DNA from: Escherichia whittamii
Lineage (GTDB): Bacteria > Pseudomonadota > Gammaproteobacteria > Enterobacterales > Enterobacteriaceae
NCBI RefSeq assembly: GCF_014836715.1
Contig: NZ_JACSQI010000002.1
Coordinates: 491,136 to 555,135 of the forward strand
DNA length: 64,000 bases
Direction: 5' to 3'
Numbering within the stretch: position 1 is the first letter of the stretch; every line of letters begins with the position of its first letter. Below, piece by piece: positions 44,120 to 53,999 of the stretch. The notes under the pieces are model-generated. The model was not told the origin of the DNA. It made no database searches and saw only the letters and a program-made list of their open reading frames with translations. The translations under genes were made by a program, and so were the position numbers.

Positions 44120-45199
44120 TTAACTGTTCAATTCAGAAGTCGTCTTCCCCGGTAGAACAATATTACTGGCAGCAAGCTCGCCCATGTTGCTGTATATCGC
44201 GCAGGCAGCCTCAATGATGGGCATTGCCAGCGCTGCACCACTCCCCTCACCTAAACGCATGTCCATATTGAGATAGTGCTCCAGTCCCAAATGTGCCAGC
44301 GCAATACGCGCCCCTTTTTCCGCCGACAAGTGGGAAGGAATGAGATAGGGGTTGATTGCAGGCGACATCTGGCAGGCGGCAAGTGCAGCGGCATAAGAAA
44401 GAAATCCATCCAGCAACACCGGTAAACCACAGGATGCGGCACCTAACATCACGCCAGCGATTCCGACCAAATCAAAGCCACCCACTTTGGCCAGCACATC
44501 AATACCATCCAGTGGATTCGGTTGATTCAATGTTATTGCCCGACGAACAACATCAATTTTATTAGCCAGTTTATCTGTCGGCAGGTTTGCGCCAATACCG
44601 ACCACTTCTTCAGGATCGTGTCCAGTAATCGTACTGACTATCGCCGCTGCCGGTGTGGTATTTGCCATCCCCAGTTCACCCACACCAAACAGCGTGATGC
44701 CATTTCTCGCTAACTCGCGCGTATATTGTATGACGTCCAGAAGCAGCTCTTCAGCCTGACTGCGACTCATTGCCGGGCCCGCGGCAATATTACCGCTACC
44801 TCGTGCGACACGCATGTTAATTAGCCCTGGGATAGGCTCAACGGTATCAATCCCAACATCAATCACGTGAACTTTAGCGCCCGCTTGTGCTGCCAGTACA
44901 CACACCCCAGTTGTTCCGCGTGTCATATTTTCAGCCTGAATGGCTGTCACCGCTTTCGGAGAAATAGCAACACCTTCATCCCAGACGCCGTGATCGGCAC
45001 ACATAACCAGTACTGCTTTTTGGCCCACATGAGGCACACCATTCAGCCCCGGCATTCCTGCCAACTGTACGGCAAGCGTCTCCAGTCTTCCCAGACTACC
45101 GACAGGTTTGAGTAACCCATCAATATACTGTTGGGCACGCGACATCGCGGCAGGATCGATGGCAGGGATCGTATTCAGTAAATCGGCAAGTGTTTGCAT
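44120..45199 (-). CDS. cobT: CobT, nicotinate-nucleotide:dimethylbenzimidazole phosphoribosyltransferase
   Basis: A 359-aa enzyme activating the lower ligand base of cobalamin to alpha-ribazole phosphate. Family motifs are [36 protein letters not shown] and the C-terminal [18 protein letters not shown] with the catalytic Glu. It is the last gene of cobU-cobS-cobT. It allows salvage of cobinamide even without corrin-ring synthesis. Confidence 0.96.
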   Translation of the reverse strand: MQTLADLLNTIPAIDPAAMSRAQQYIDGLLKPVGSLGRLETLAVQLAGMPGLNGVPHVGQKAVLVMCADHGVWDEGVAISPKAVTAIQAENMTRGTTGVCVLAAQAGAKVHVIDVGIDTVEPIPGLINMRVARGSGNIAAGPAMSRSQAEELLLDVIQYTRELARNGITLFGVGELGMANTTPAAAIVSTITGHDPEEVVGIGANLPTDKLANKIDVVRRAITLNQPNPLDGIDVLAKVGGFDLVGIAGVMLGAASCGLPVLLDGFLSYAAALAACQMSPAINPYLIPSHLSAEKGARIALAHLGLEHYLNMDMRLGEGSGAALAMPIIEAACAIYSNMGELAASNIVLPGKTTSELNS

Positions 45200-45223
45200 G
45201 TCGCGTCTCTTAGGTAATCAGTC

Positions 45224-45967
45224 TTATAGCAGTGCCAGCAGGAAGACCAGTTCACCAAGCTCTATGGCTGCTCCCAGCGTATCGCCGGTTTGCCCGCCCA
45301 GAGTACGTTTGAGAAGCTGACCAAGGATGAAAATCGCCACCATCGTCACCACCATAGCAGCAACACCGTGCATGCCTGGTAATAATACGGCAGAAAAAAT
45401 AGCGGCTAAACCGAGGGTGACACAGGTTTGTCGCCCGTCAATTTTGCCAATGAACACATTACCAAGCCCTTCTTCCCGGGCATAACGATGACGATACATC
45501 AACAATGCGGCAGTCCCACGGCTAACCGCACATGCCGCCGCCAGCGATGCAAGGATCGGTTCGCCACGCAGCGCCAACTCGCTTAACACCAGAATCTTTG
45601 CCAGAACCACAAAAATCAGCGCCAGACCGCCGTGGGTACCTAAACGGCTATCACGCATAATTTCCAACATGCGATCGCGGCTACGTGCAGAAAATACGCC
45701 ATCACAGGTATCTGCGAGGCCGTCCAGGTGGAATCCACCGGTCATCAGCGCCAGCATCAACACGCTAAACAATGCCGCCAGTGGTACGCCGAACCATGTC
45801 TGCAACGCCATGAAGACAAGTCCGCTAATCGCGCCAAGCAATAAACCAATTAAAGGAAAAGTTATGATACCGCGAGAATAATGCTCGAAATCCAGCCCCT
45901 GGGACCAGCGACGCGGTACAGGCAGACGCGTAATAAAAGAGAGCATCGCCCAAAATAATTTACTCAT
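45224..45967 (-). CDS. cobS: CobS, adenosylcobalamin-5'-phosphate synthase
   Basis: The 247-aa integral membrane enzyme joins adenosyl-GDP-cobinamide to alpha-ribazole phosphate. The [17 protein letters not shown] motif near residue 60 is the Mg-binding signature D-x2-A-D-x2-D-G. I chose [11 protein letters not shown] (45967), which overlaps the cobU stop by 4 bases (ATGA), over a start 12 codons upstream. Confidence 0.95.
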   Translation of the reverse strand: MSKLFWAMLSFITRLPVPRRWSQGLDFEHYSRGIITFPLIGLLLGAISGLVFMALQTWFGVPLAALFSVLMLALMTGGFHLDGLADTCDGVFSARSRDRMLEIMRDSRLGTHGGLALIFVVLAKILVLSELALRGEPILASLAAACAVSRGTAALLMYRHRYAREEGLGNVFIGKIDGRQTCVTLGLAAIFSAVLLPGMHGVAAMVVTMVAIFILGQLLKRTLGGQTGDTLGAAIELGELVFLLALL

Positions 45968-46509
45968 TTGATTTTTACTCCAATACCCGAAACCACCAAC
46001 CATACTTCATCTGCCGCAGCAGCCAACTGCTGATTTACCCGCCCGGCAATATCACGAAAATGTCGCGCCAGACGATTCTCCGGCACAATCCCCATTCCCA
46101 CTTCATTGGTCACTAATACGATCTTTGCAGTACAACGTTGACAGGCAGCAATCAACGACTGAATCTCACCATTAATCGCCTGCTCCATCGCGTCATAATC
46201 CCATTTTTCAGGATCTTTATCGCCGCCATATTCAAACAAAAGATTAGTCACCATTGTTGTAATGCATTCCAGCAACACGGCAGCCTGCGGATTAATGTCT
46301 GCGTTAATAAACTCATCAAGATTTTTCCAGCGTTCCACCGTGTGCCAGTGCGCCGGGCGGCCTTGCCGATGATGTTCAACCCGCGCCGCCATTTCATCAT
46401 CAAAGATTTGCGAAGTGGCGATATACAGGACCTGTGGAGTATCCCCAATAAGCGCCTCGGCGTGCCGGCTCTTCCCGCTCCGTGCGCCTCCCGTCACCAA
46501 AATCATCAT
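45964..46509 (-). CDS. cobU: CobU, cobinamide kinase / guanylyltransferase
   Basis: This 181-aa bifunctional enzyme phosphorylates and guanylylates adenosylcobinamide. P-loop [19 protein letters not shown] at the N-terminus, [15 protein letters not shown] with the guanylylated His, and [21 protein letters not shown] are all present. It is first of the three cob genes and about 135 bp after the CbiG-like remnant. Confidence 0.96.
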   Translation of the reverse strand: MMILVTGGARSGKSRHAEALIGDTPQVLYIATSQIFDDEMAARVEHHRQGRPAHWHTVERWKNLDEFINADINPQAAVLLECITTMVTNLLFEYGGDKDPEKWDYDAMEQAINGEIQSLIAACQRCTAKIVLVTNEVGMGIVPENRLARHFRDIAGRVNQQLAAAADEVWLVVSGIGVKIK

Positions 46510-46643
46510 ACGGGCTCCCGGTTCAATTGTATGATGGTATTTATTGACCAGAACAATGGATGCTCCATTGTTACTGACCGTAATAACATTTCTTCGATTA
46601 ATACTGCGCGTATTAAAAATAAAAATCCAGCATTCTCAATCCA

Positions 46644-47078
46644 TTACGAATGAGGGAGACATTGTGAAATAGCCCGATTTCCCTGCGTGAACGACCGACA
46701 GAATGTGTCATTAGCAACGGTTTCTCTGAATTGACACGTTTCATTCAGATAATGGATTAACGCTACAGCCCCACCAGCCGGACCAGTCAGCAAACGAGCA
46801 TTGTGCTCTACTATTAAGATTACCGTCACGCCATCAGACTGAGGGAGCCTTTCTGGTATGAGTGTCCCGCTTTCAGCAATCAATAACAGCACTGAATAAT
46901 CGCTATACGCATCTGATAATGATTGTTCTGGCCCACCGTTAAAAGGCAGGAAATTTTGCTGCCAATCCTCACCAACAAAACAGGTAACAGGCAACATTTC
47001 AGCCAGATATTTCGCCAGATTAATATCGCCAGAGGAGAGGCAAAAAAGAGCTATCGATTCGGGTTTTATCATTTTCAT
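46644..47078 (-). pseudogene. cbiG: CbiG-like N-terminal remnant
   Basis: MKMIKPESIALFCLSSGDIN, LAKYLAEMLPVTCF and the LLTGPAGGAVALIHYLNETC stretch align with the N-terminal domain of CbiG (cobalt-precorrin-5A hydrolase), which is about 350 aa in Salmonella; here only about 144 residues remain, and the conserved SGHAGGAN is degraded to TGPAGGAV. In pdu-bearing enterobacteria the cbiA-cbiP genes lie between the riboswitch and cobU; all others are missing here. It is most likely a deletion relic, although a short expressed protein cannot be excluded. Confidence 0.7.
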
Positions 47079-47214
47079 ATCCCCCGTCCTCCGCTTCGTT
47101 TCCTGCAATGACGGTCAGGCTGATATACCAAAAAAAACGATTGCCGCGATTTAAGTGCAGCCCAGGTGCCTGTCGGCACTACAATGAATGAACTAAATGA
47201 TGCCGCCATACCCT

Positions 47215-47250
47215 GATCCTCTCAGGGTGGTAGGGGTATAAAGACGCGCC
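47215..47250 (-). promoter_or_regulatory. Candidate expression-platform hairpin of the riboswitch
   Basis: Read leftwards, TACCACCCTGAGAGGATCAGGGTATG forms a CCCTGA/TCAGGG stem about 60 bp after the riboswitch core. It could act as a translational or transcriptional switch; no T run follows. Confidence 0.4.
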
Positions 47251-47289
47251 AGTACTCAACCGGGCGCTTCCGGACAACCCACTTCCCAC

Positions 47290-47460
47290 CGAAGTTGTTG
47301 GTATTGACTAACAGGCTGGTCTTCTGGCTTCGCATCATCCTCCCCCGGCCTTCCCAATCTCGCGATCAGTGGTATTTTCGGGGTTGTCAGCATTACAGCA
47401 GCGGGGGCTGCGAGGGATTTCCACCCTCTTCCCAGGCACAAATGTGCCACACCTGTCAGC
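47290..47460 (-). promoter_or_regulatory. Cobalamin riboswitch
   Basis: On the minus strand the conserved elements occur in order: a P1/P2 start near CACACCTGTCAGCG's complement, GGGAAGAGGGTGGAAATCCC, the B12 box region GCAGCCCCCGCTGCTGTAA, a second GGGAAGGCCGGGGGAGG, and GCCAGAAGACCAGCCTG. This is the leader of the cob/cbi operon, repressing it when adenosylcobalamin is plentiful. Here it is followed by the CbiG-like remnant and cobUST instead of cbiA. Confidence 0.92.
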
Positions 47461-47560
47461 GTATGTTATGAGCTGATTTCACTTTTCCCATAACACGTAA
47501 ATAACGTTAATTATTCATTCCAGAGTTTATTTAAACCTTCCTCTTTTTTGGGCATTTACT

Positions 47561-48475
47561 CTATACCGTTTCCATCGCCGCAGTTTCACTCACTTGCTGC
47601 CGATACACCTGCGGCGTAACCTGATAAGTCTGACGAAAAACTTTGCAAAAATAACTGGTTTGCGAAAAACCTAAATTACGCGCAATGCTGGCGATGCTCC
47701 AGTCACTATGACACAGCAACTCACGAGCACTAGCCATCCGTTGTTGGTTTACCCACGCATTAAAACCGACCCCATGGTATTTTTTAAATAATTTACTAAA
47801 ATAATAAGGACTTAGATAAACGTGCGAGGCAACATCTTCCAAACGCAAATCGTCCGATAAATGCGAATCAATATAGCGTAAAGCTTTTTTCATTTTATTG
47901 TCGTGGGGATTAGGCGCACGAGTCTGGCGTACCGAATCTGACTGAGATTTGTTCTCTTTAATAACAACAAAATTGAGTTGTTTTTTGAGGCAATTTTCCA
48001 CAATCAACTTCAACAAATCAGCAGAGGCCATAACTCGCGAGTAATCCATCTCCGGGACTTTGCGAAATTCATTAAGTAATTCGGGATCGGCTTGCCAACG
48101 ATCATCGACATTCAGAATATCGATCAAATCGACATCACCATTACGCAGGCGGACTTGTCCACACAACACAAAGCCGACTAAATGCCCGGCAATCACCAAA
48201 GGAATAGAGAAATCGGTTAACCCTGCGTGGCAACGGTAAATACAAGGTTGATCGGATTTAGAGGCTTCCAGGCCTCCGCAACGATCGCTCATGCGGCAAC
48301 GAGTACTAAGCTGTGGATGTTGCCGCATCATCTGACAAAACGGGGTGAAGTTAAACAGTTCGGAAATTTCATCACCGTGGATATTGACCACGACAACCGC
48401 AAGGCTGGTCGCCTGTGCAAAATCCTGCGCGATTTTATTAATGAGTTCTGAATTAAGTACCGCCGCAGAAATCAT
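47561..48475 (-). CDS. pocR: PocR, activator of pdu and cob
   Basis: A 304-aa regulator with an N-terminal PocR sensory domain (about 8-165) rich in conserved Cys (FCQMMRQHPQLSTRCRMSDRCGG, QPCIYRCHAGL) that binds 1,2-propanediol, and a C-terminal AraC double helix-turn-helix (LRLEDVASHVYLSPYYFSKLFKKY and WSIASIARNLGFSQTSYFCKVFRQTY). In Salmonella it turns on pdu and cob/cbi together with CRP and ArcA. Located between the cob leader and pduF, as in Salmonella. Confidence 0.94.
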   Translation of the reverse strand: MISAAVLNSELINKIAQDFAQATSLAVVVVNIHGDEISELFNFTPFCQMMRQHPQLSTRCRMSDRCGGLEASKSDQPCIYRCHAGLTDFSIPLVIAGHLVGFVLCGQVRLRNGDVDLIDILNVDDRWQADPELLNEFRKVPEMDYSRVMASADLLKLIVENCLKKQLNFVVIKENKSQSDSVRQTRAPNPHDNKMKKALRYIDSHLSDDLRLEDVASHVYLSPYYFSKLFKKYHGVGFNAWVNQQRMASARELLCHSDWSIASIARNLGFSQTSYFCKVFRQTYQVTPQVYRQQVSETAAMETV

Positions 48476-48582
48476 GATAAAACCTCCCAGTTAATTTATT
48501 GTTATTGTAAAAAACAATTGTTTTACATTTAATCTTCACATCATCCCTGATGATTTACTGACGAGAAGCACAAAAGACAATA

Positions 48583-48613
48583 ACAAAAGCCTCCATGAAG
48601 CGGGAGACTTTTT
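48583..48613 (-). terminator. Hairpin between pduF and pocR
   Basis: Minus-strand AGTCTCC-CGCTTCAT-GGAGGCTTTTG forms a 7-bp stem with a T tail, about 70 bp past the pduF stop; it would partly separate pduF and pocR transcription. Confidence 0.65.
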
Positions 48614-48679
48614 AATAAGTTCGGAAAGCAGATCACAAACAGTAAAAAAATAAACGTTTATAACCGCCTGGTTATTTCG

Positions 48680-49489
48680 TTATTCGGTGATATCTTTAGG
48701 CGTAACACTATTGACAGGTAAATTTTGCGCAATGAGAAAGCGATAAATCGCCGCACCAACGCAGGCACCAATGACCGGAGCAATAATGGGTACAATGAAA
48801 TAAGGAATATTGCGTCCGCCAGTCATCGCTATTTCTCCCCACCCAGCAAGCCAGGTGAAAATTTTTGGTCCAAAATCACGCGCTGGATTCATGGCAAAAC
48901 CAGTTAATGGTCCAGTAGAAGCACCAATAACAGCAACCAGAATACCAATCAGTAAAGGGGCAAGAGGCCCCTTTGGTACGCCATTGCCGTCATCGGTCAA
49001 CGCCATAATCAATCCCATTAACATAGACGTTATGACCACTTCGACCAACGCCGCCTGCCATACATTTATTGCCGCTGCCGGGTAAGTACTGAAGATACTG
49101 GCGAGTTGTAAACTTTCTGTACTACCACGAACCATATTGTGGGTAGATTCAAAATCGGTAAACAAATTGCTATATAAAAAATACGCCAGAACCGCACCAC
49201 CAAAGGCACCCGCTAATTGCGCCACACAAAATGGCAGCACTTTACGGCCAGGAAAAGCGGCGAACAACCATAGAGCAATCGTAACCGCCGGGTTGAGATG
49301 AGCGCCGGAAATTCCTGCCGTAAGATAAACAGCAAGTGAAATACCTAACCCCCAAATAATACAAATTTCCCACAGTCCCAGACTTGCCCCGGCAAGTTTG
49401 AGGGCACACAAACAACCAATGCCAAAAAAGAGGAACAGTCCGGTGCCCAAAAACTCGGCAACGCATTGCGCCTTGAGTGAATCATTCAT
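48680..49489 (-). CDS. pduF: PduF, propanediol diffusion facilitator
   Basis: The 269-aa aquaglyceroporin (MIP family) has six transmembrane helices and two half-helices. Both selectivity motifs are seen: SGAHLNPAVTIAL (first NPA) and GFAMNPARDFGPK (second NPA followed by RD, typical of glycerol facilitators). It admits 1,2-propanediol across the inner membrane. It is transcribed divergently from pduA. Confidence 0.95.
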   Translation of the reverse strand: MNDSLKAQCVAEFLGTGLFLFFGIGCLCALKLAGASLGLWEICIIWGLGISLAVYLTAGISGAHLNPAVTIALWLFAAFPGRKVLPFCVAQLAGAFGGAVLAYFLYSNLFTDFESTHNMVRGSTESLQLASIFSTYPAAAINVWQAALVEVVITSMLMGLIMALTDDGNGVPKGPLAPLLIGILVAVIGASTGPLTGFAMNPARDFGPKIFTWLAGWGEIAMTGGRNIPYFIVPIIAPVIGACVGAAIYRFLIAQNLPVNSVTPKDITE

Positions 49490-50002
49490 AGTGACACCTT
49501 CTTTGCGGAGTTTATTTCTTCATCAGCCAACAGAATTGCTGATTGTTGTGTATATCGAGCGCAACTATAAAAATTGCTCTGCAGAAAATATTGCTAACAT
49601 GCATGACAGACTCGTGGAAAAATCGTGCTGACATAGCAAATTATTGTCATTGCCGAAGCATGCAACACAGCGTTAATCAGTGCTGATAGTAATAATTACT
49701 GCCCAATTTTCACAATAAAAAATTGTCATCACGATATAATAAAATTTAAACAAATATCACAGTTCCCTTCTGCGAACCAAACCCAACGAAATATTATTCT
49801 CGATTAAGCCCACTAGCCAACGCAATTAATTCACATTGAAACACCCATAAAATAACCAATAAATTAATAACATATAGTTTATAAAAGCAATTTTATAATA
49901 TTTGTTCTCTATTAATTTTTCTCATTGGCCGGTTAAGTCAGCCATTCTTTTTCCTCGCTTTTTTTTATAGTCATATCGACAAAAAATCCATGCGAGGTCT
50001 TT
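49490..50002. promoter_or_regulatory. pduF-pduA divergent control region
   Basis: 513 bp, strongly AT-rich, no gene. It must carry the pduF and main pdu promoters; in Salmonella these respond to PocR, CRP and ArcA. I could not assign individual operator sites with confidence. A GAGG RBS sits at 49993-49996 before pduA. Confidence 0.6.
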
Positions 50003-50287
50003 ATGCAACAAGAAGCGTTAGGAATGGTAGAAACCAAAGGCTTAACTGCCGCCATAGAGGCCGCAGACGCCATGGTGAAGTCGGCAAATGTATTGCTGGT
50101 CGGCTACGAAAAAATAGGTTCCGGGCTGGTGACCGTCATCGTTCGTGGTGATGTCGGGGCGGTAAAAGCGGCAACAGACGCAGGTGCCGCCGCTGCGCGT
50201 AACGTCGGTGAAGTGAAAGCCGTACACGTTATTCCCCGCCCACATACCGATGTCGAAAAAATCTTGCCAAAGGGAATTAACCCATGA
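50003..50287 (+). CDS. pduA: PduA, hexameric shell protein
   Basis: The 94-aa BMC-domain protein forms flat hexagonal tiles of the Pdu microcompartment shell; its central pore passes propanediol and holds back propionaldehyde. [21 protein letters not shown] and [21 protein letters not shown] are the canonical BMC core; it ends [20 protein letters not shown]. Overlaps pduB by ATGA. Confidence 0.97.
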   Translation: MQQEALGMVETKGLTAAIEAADAMVKSANVLLVGYEKIGSGLVTVIVRGDVGAVKAATDAGAAAARNVGEVKAVHVIPRPHTDVEKILPKGINP

Positions 50288-51096
50288 GCAGCAATGAACT
50301 GGTCGAACAAATCATGGCACAGGTCATCGCCCGCGTAGCGACGCCAGAGCATGAGGTTCTCCCGGAAACCACTCATCAAACACGAGAGACGGCTATGGCA
50401 GAAAAAAGCTGCACGTTAACAGAATTTGTTGGCACCGCTATTGGCGACACTGTAGGTCTGGTCATTGCGAACGTTGATAGCGCCCTGCTGGACGCGATGA
50501 AACTCGAAAAACGCTATCGCTCCATTGGCATTCTGGGTGCGCGTATTGGCGCAGGTCCACACATTATGGCTGCTGATGAAGCGGTCAAAGCCACCAACAC
50601 TGAAGTAATTAGTATTGAACTTCCTCGCGATACCAAAGGCGGTGCCGGACACGGCTCATTAATCCTCTTAGGTGGCAACGATGTTTCCGATGTGAAACGC
50701 GGTATTGAAGTTGCCCTGAAAGAACTCGACCGGACCTTTGGTGATGTCTATGCCAACGAAGCCGGGCATCTTGAACTGCAATATACCGCCCGTGCCAGCT
50801 ATGCACTGGAAAAAGCGTTTGGCGCTCCGCTGGGGCGCGCTTGCGGCGTTATTGTCGGCGCTCCAGCTGCTGTTGGTGTTCTGATGGCCGATACCGCGCT
50901 GAAGTCCGCCAATGTGGATGTCGTGGCGTACAGCTCACCTGCTCATGGCACCAGCTACAGCAATGAAGTCATTCTGATTATCTCGGGTGACTCCGGCGCA
51001 GTCCGTCAGGCGGTCATCTCCGCACGCGAAATCGGTAAAACCGTACTTTCGACTCTCGGCGATACACCGAAAAACGATCGCCCTTCCTACATCTGA
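50284..51096 (+). CDS. pduB: PduB, trimeric shell protein with internal PduB' start
   Basis: This 270-aa tandem-BMC protein forms pseudohexameric trimers and is a major shell component. The first 37 residues ([17 protein letters not shown] helix, then a linker) link the shell to the enzyme core. A second in-frame ATG at residue 38 (50395, [13 protein letters not shown]) matches the PduB' start used in Salmonella, giving two products from one gene. Overlaps pduA by 4 bases. Confidence 0.96.
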   Translation: MSSNELVEQIMAQVIARVATPEHEVLPETTHQTRETAMAEKSCTLTEFVGTAIGDTVGLVIANVDSALLDAMKLEKRYRSIGILGARIGAGPHIMAADEAVKATNTEVISIELPRDTKGGAGHGSLILLGGNDVSDVKRGIEVALKELDRTFGDVYANEAGHLELQYTARASYALEKAFGAPLGRACGVIVGAPAAVGVLMADTALKSANVDVVAYSSPAHGTSYSNEVILIISGDSGAVRQAVISAREIGKTVLSTLGDTPKNDRPSYI

Positions 51097-51114
51097 ATTC
51101 CCTGAGGCAGATTC

Positions 51115-52779
51115 ATGAGATCGAAAAGATTTGAAGCACTGGCCAAACGCCCGGTCAACCAGGACGGTTTCGTTAAAGAGTGGATTGAAGAAGGCTTCAT
51201 TGCGATGGAAAGCCCGAACGATCCAAAACCGTCAATCAAAATTGTTAACGGCGTCGTCACCGAGCTGGATGGAAAGCCCGCCAGCCAGTTTGACCTGATC
51301 GACCACTTTATCGCCCGCTACGGCATCAATCTCGCGCGCGCCGAAGAAGTCATCGCGATGGATTCGGTCAAACTTGCCAATATGTTGTGCGATCCAAATG
51401 TCAAACGTAGCGATATCGTTCCCCTTACCACAGCAATGACGCCCGCTAAAATCGTCGAAGTCGTTTCGCAAATGAACGTGGTAGAGATGATGATGGCGAT
51501 GCAAAAAATGCGCGCCCGTCGGACACCATCACAACAGGCTCACGTCACCAACGTTAAAGATAATCCGGTACAAATTGCTGCCGACGCGGCTGAAGGGGCA
51601 TGGCGCGGGTTTGACGAACAGGAAACCACCGTCGCTGTTGCTCGCTATGCCCCGTTCAACGCCATCGCTCTGCTGGTAGGTTCGCAGGTTGGGCGCCCGG
51701 GCGTTTTGACCCAGTGTTCGCTGGAAGAAGCCACCGAACTGAAACTCGGTATGTTAGGCCACACCTGTTACGCCGAAACTATTTCTGTCTACGGCACAGA
51801 ACCCGTTTTCACCGATGGCGATGACACCCCGTGGTCAAAAGGATTTCTCGCGTCGTCTTATGCTTCTCGCGGCTTAAAAATGCGCTTTACTTCCGGCTCC
51901 GGCTCTGAAGTGCAGATGGGCTACGCGGAAGGAAAATCAATGCTTTATCTCGAGGCTCGTTGCATTTACATCACCAAAGCCGCAGGTGTTCAGGGGCTGC
52001 AGAATGGTTCGGTAAGTTGCATTGGTGTTCCATCAGCGGTGCCGTCAGGCATCCGTGCAGTGCTGGCGGAAAACCTAATTTGCGCATCGCTGGATCTGGA
52101 ATGTGCCTCCAGTAATGACCAGACCTTTACCCACTCAGATATGCGCCGTACCGCGCGTTTTCTGATGCAGTTCCTGCCGGGTACTGACTTTATCTCTTCC
52201 GGTTTTTCCGCTGTGCCGAACTACGACAACATGTTTGCCGGTTCAAACGAAGATGCCGAAGACTTCGATGATTACAACGTCATTCAGCGTGACCTGAAGG
52301 TTGATGGCGGTCTGCGACCGGTGCGCGAAGAAGATGTTGTCGCCATCCGCAATAAAGCCGCACGCGCTTTACAGGCTGTCTTTGCCGGTATGGGTTTACC
52401 CCCTATTACCGATGAAGAAGTCGAAGCGGCGACCTATGCCCACGGCTCGAAAGATATGCCAGAACGCAACATCGTAGAAGACATTAAGTTCGCCCAGGAA
52501 ATTATCAATAAAAACCGTAACAGCCTGGAAGTAGTGAAAGCCCTGGCGCAAGGTGGGTTTACCGATGTCGCCCAGGACATGCTCAACATGCAAAAAGCGA
52601 AACTGACCGGCGATTATCTCCATACCTCAGCCATTATCGTCGATGACGGACAAGTGCTCTCTGCGGTCAATGACGTCAATGATTACGCCGGACCGGCTAC
52701 GGGTTATCGCCTACAAGGGAAACGCTGGGAAGAGATCAAAAATATTCCCGGTGCACTTGACCCCAACGAAATTGACTAA
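51115..52779 (+). CDS. pduC: PduC, diol dehydratase large subunit
   Basis: A 554-aa TIM-barrel subunit of adenosylcobalamin-dependent propanediol dehydratase; with PduD and PduE it converts 1,2-propanediol to propionaldehyde by a radical mechanism. Conserved stretches include MRSKRFEALAKRPVNQDGF at the start, YAEGKSMLYLEARCIYITKA and GSVSCIGVPSAVPSGIRAVL, and the length is that of the Salmonella protein. An RBS (GAGG) precedes the ATG. Confidence 0.97.
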   Translation: MRSKRFEALAKRPVNQDGFVKEWIEEGFIAMESPNDPKPSIKIVNGVVTELDGKPASQFDLIDHFIARYGINLARAEEVIAMDSVKLANMLCDPNVKRSDIVPLTTAMTPAKIVEVVSQMNVVEMMMAMQKMRARRTPSQQAHVTNVKDNPVQIAADAAEGAWRGFDEQETTVAVARYAPFNAIALLVGSQVGRPGVLTQCSLEEATELKLGMLGHTCYAETISVYGTEPVFTDGDDTPWSKGFLASSYASRGLKMRFTSGSGSEVQMGYAEGKSMLYLEARCIYITKAAGVQGLQNGSVSCIGVPSAVPSGIRAVLAENLICASLDLECASSNDQTFTHSDMRRTARFLMQFLPGTDFISSGFSAVPNYDNMFAGSNEDAEDFDDYNVIQRDLKVDGGLRPVREEDVVAIRNKAARALQAVFAGMGLPPITDEEVEAATYAHGSKDMPERNIVEDIKFAQEIINKNRNSLEVVKALAQGGFTDVAQDMLNMQKAKLTGDYLHTSAIIVDDGQVLSAVNDVNDYAGPATGYRLQGKRWEEIKNIPGALDPNEID

Positions 52780-52788
52780 GGGTGAGAA

Positions 52789-53457
52789 ATGGAAATTAAC
52801 GAAAAATTACTACGTCAGGTAATCGAAGACGTGTTGGCAGAAATGCAAACCAGCGACAAGTCCGTTTCATTTCGCGCACCTGTCTCCGCAACTGCCACTT
52901 CTGCACCGGATGCCGGGAGTTTTTTGACCGAAATAGGCGAAGCCCAACAAGGCACTCAGCAGGATGAAGTCATTATTGCTGTAGGCCCGGCATTTGGCCT
53001 GGCGCAGACCGTCAATATTATCGGCATTCCGCATAAAAACATCTTGCGCGAAGTGATTGCCGGTATCGAAGAAGAAGGCATTAAAGCCCGTGTGATTCGC
53101 TGCTTTAAATCGTCTGATGTCGCATTCGTGGCGGTCGAAGGCGATCGCCTTAGTGGTTCCGGCATTGCTATTGGTATTCAGTCAAAAGGCACCACGGTTA
53201 TCCACCAGCAGGGGCTTCCCCCTTTGTCTAACCTGGAACTTTTCCCGCAAGCGCCTTTGTTGACGCTGGAAACTTATCGCCAGATTGGCAAAAACGCCGC
53301 GCGTTATGCGAAGCGTGAGTCTCCACAACCAGTTCCGACCCTCAACGATCAAATGGCGCGGCCTAAATACCAGGCCAAATCAGCCATTTTGCATATCAAA
53401 GAGACGAAGTACGTGGTAACTGGCAAAAAACCGCAAGAACTGCGCGTGACGTTTTAA
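52789..53457 (+). CDS. pduD: PduD, diol dehydratase medium subunit
   Basis: The 222-aa subunit contributes to coenzyme binding; [21 protein letters not shown] belongs to the B12-contacting fold. The N-terminal [20 protein letters not shown] is the amphipathic encapsulation peptide that targets the whole enzyme to the lumen, followed by a low-complexity Ser/Ala linker. Nine bases after pduC. Confidence 0.96.
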   Translation: MEINEKLLRQVIEDVLAEMQTSDKSVSFRAPVSATATSAPDAGSFLTEIGEAQQGTQQDEVIIAVGPAFGLAQTVNIIGIPHKNILREVIAGIEEEGIKARVIRCFKSSDVAFVAVEGDRLSGSGIAIGIQSKGTTVIHQQGLPPLSNLELFPQAPLLTLETYRQIGKNAARYAKRESPQPVPTLNDQMARPKYQAKSAILHIKETKYVVTGKKPQELRVTF

Positions 53458-53471
53458 CAAAGGAAACCTTC

Positions 53472-53990
53472 ATGAATACCGATGCAATTGAGTCGATGGT
53501 CAGGGACGTGTTGAACCGCATGAACAGTCTACAGAGTGTAACTCCTGTTCCTGCAGCCCCCAACGCGTCAATACAGAGCGCCAAAGTGACTGATTACCCA
53601 CTGGCAAATAAACATCCAGAATGGGTCAAAACGGCGACCAATAAAACGCTCGACGATTTCACTCTGGAAAATGTACTCAGCGATAAAGTCATCGCCCAGG
53701 ACATGCGCATAACCCCTGAAACATTGCGTATTCAGGCCGCGATTGCCAGAGATGCTGGTCGCGATCGCCTGGCGATGAATTTTGAACGTGCCGCCGAGCT
53801 TACCTCTGTGCCGGACGATCGCATCCTTGAAATCTACAATGCGTTACGCCCTTATCGTTCAACTAAGCAAGAACTCATTGCCATTGCTGACGATCTTGAA
53901 CGTCGTTATCAGGCCAAAATTTGCGCTGCATTTGTCCGCGAAGCTGCAGAACTCTATGTCGAGCGTAAAAAACTGAAAGGCGATGATTAA
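53472..53990 (+). CDS. pduE: PduE, diol dehydratase small subunit
   Basis: A 172-aa helical subunit. The start MNTDAIESMVRDVLNRMNSL is another short amphipathic helix resembling the encapsulation peptides of PduD and PduP, though whether it is needed for targeting is not settled. The core DYPLANKHPEWVKTATNKTL and LEIYNALRPYRSTKQEL is typical. Confidence 0.96.
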   Translation: MNTDAIESMVRDVLNRMNSLQSVTPVPAAPNASIQSAKVTDYPLANKHPEWVKTATNKTLDDFTLENVLSDKVIAQDMRITPETLRIQAAIARDAGRDRLAMNFERAAELTSVPDDRILEIYNALRPYRSTKQELIAIADDLERRYQAKICAAFVREAAELYVERKKLKGDD

Positions 53991-53999
53991 GGACGAACT

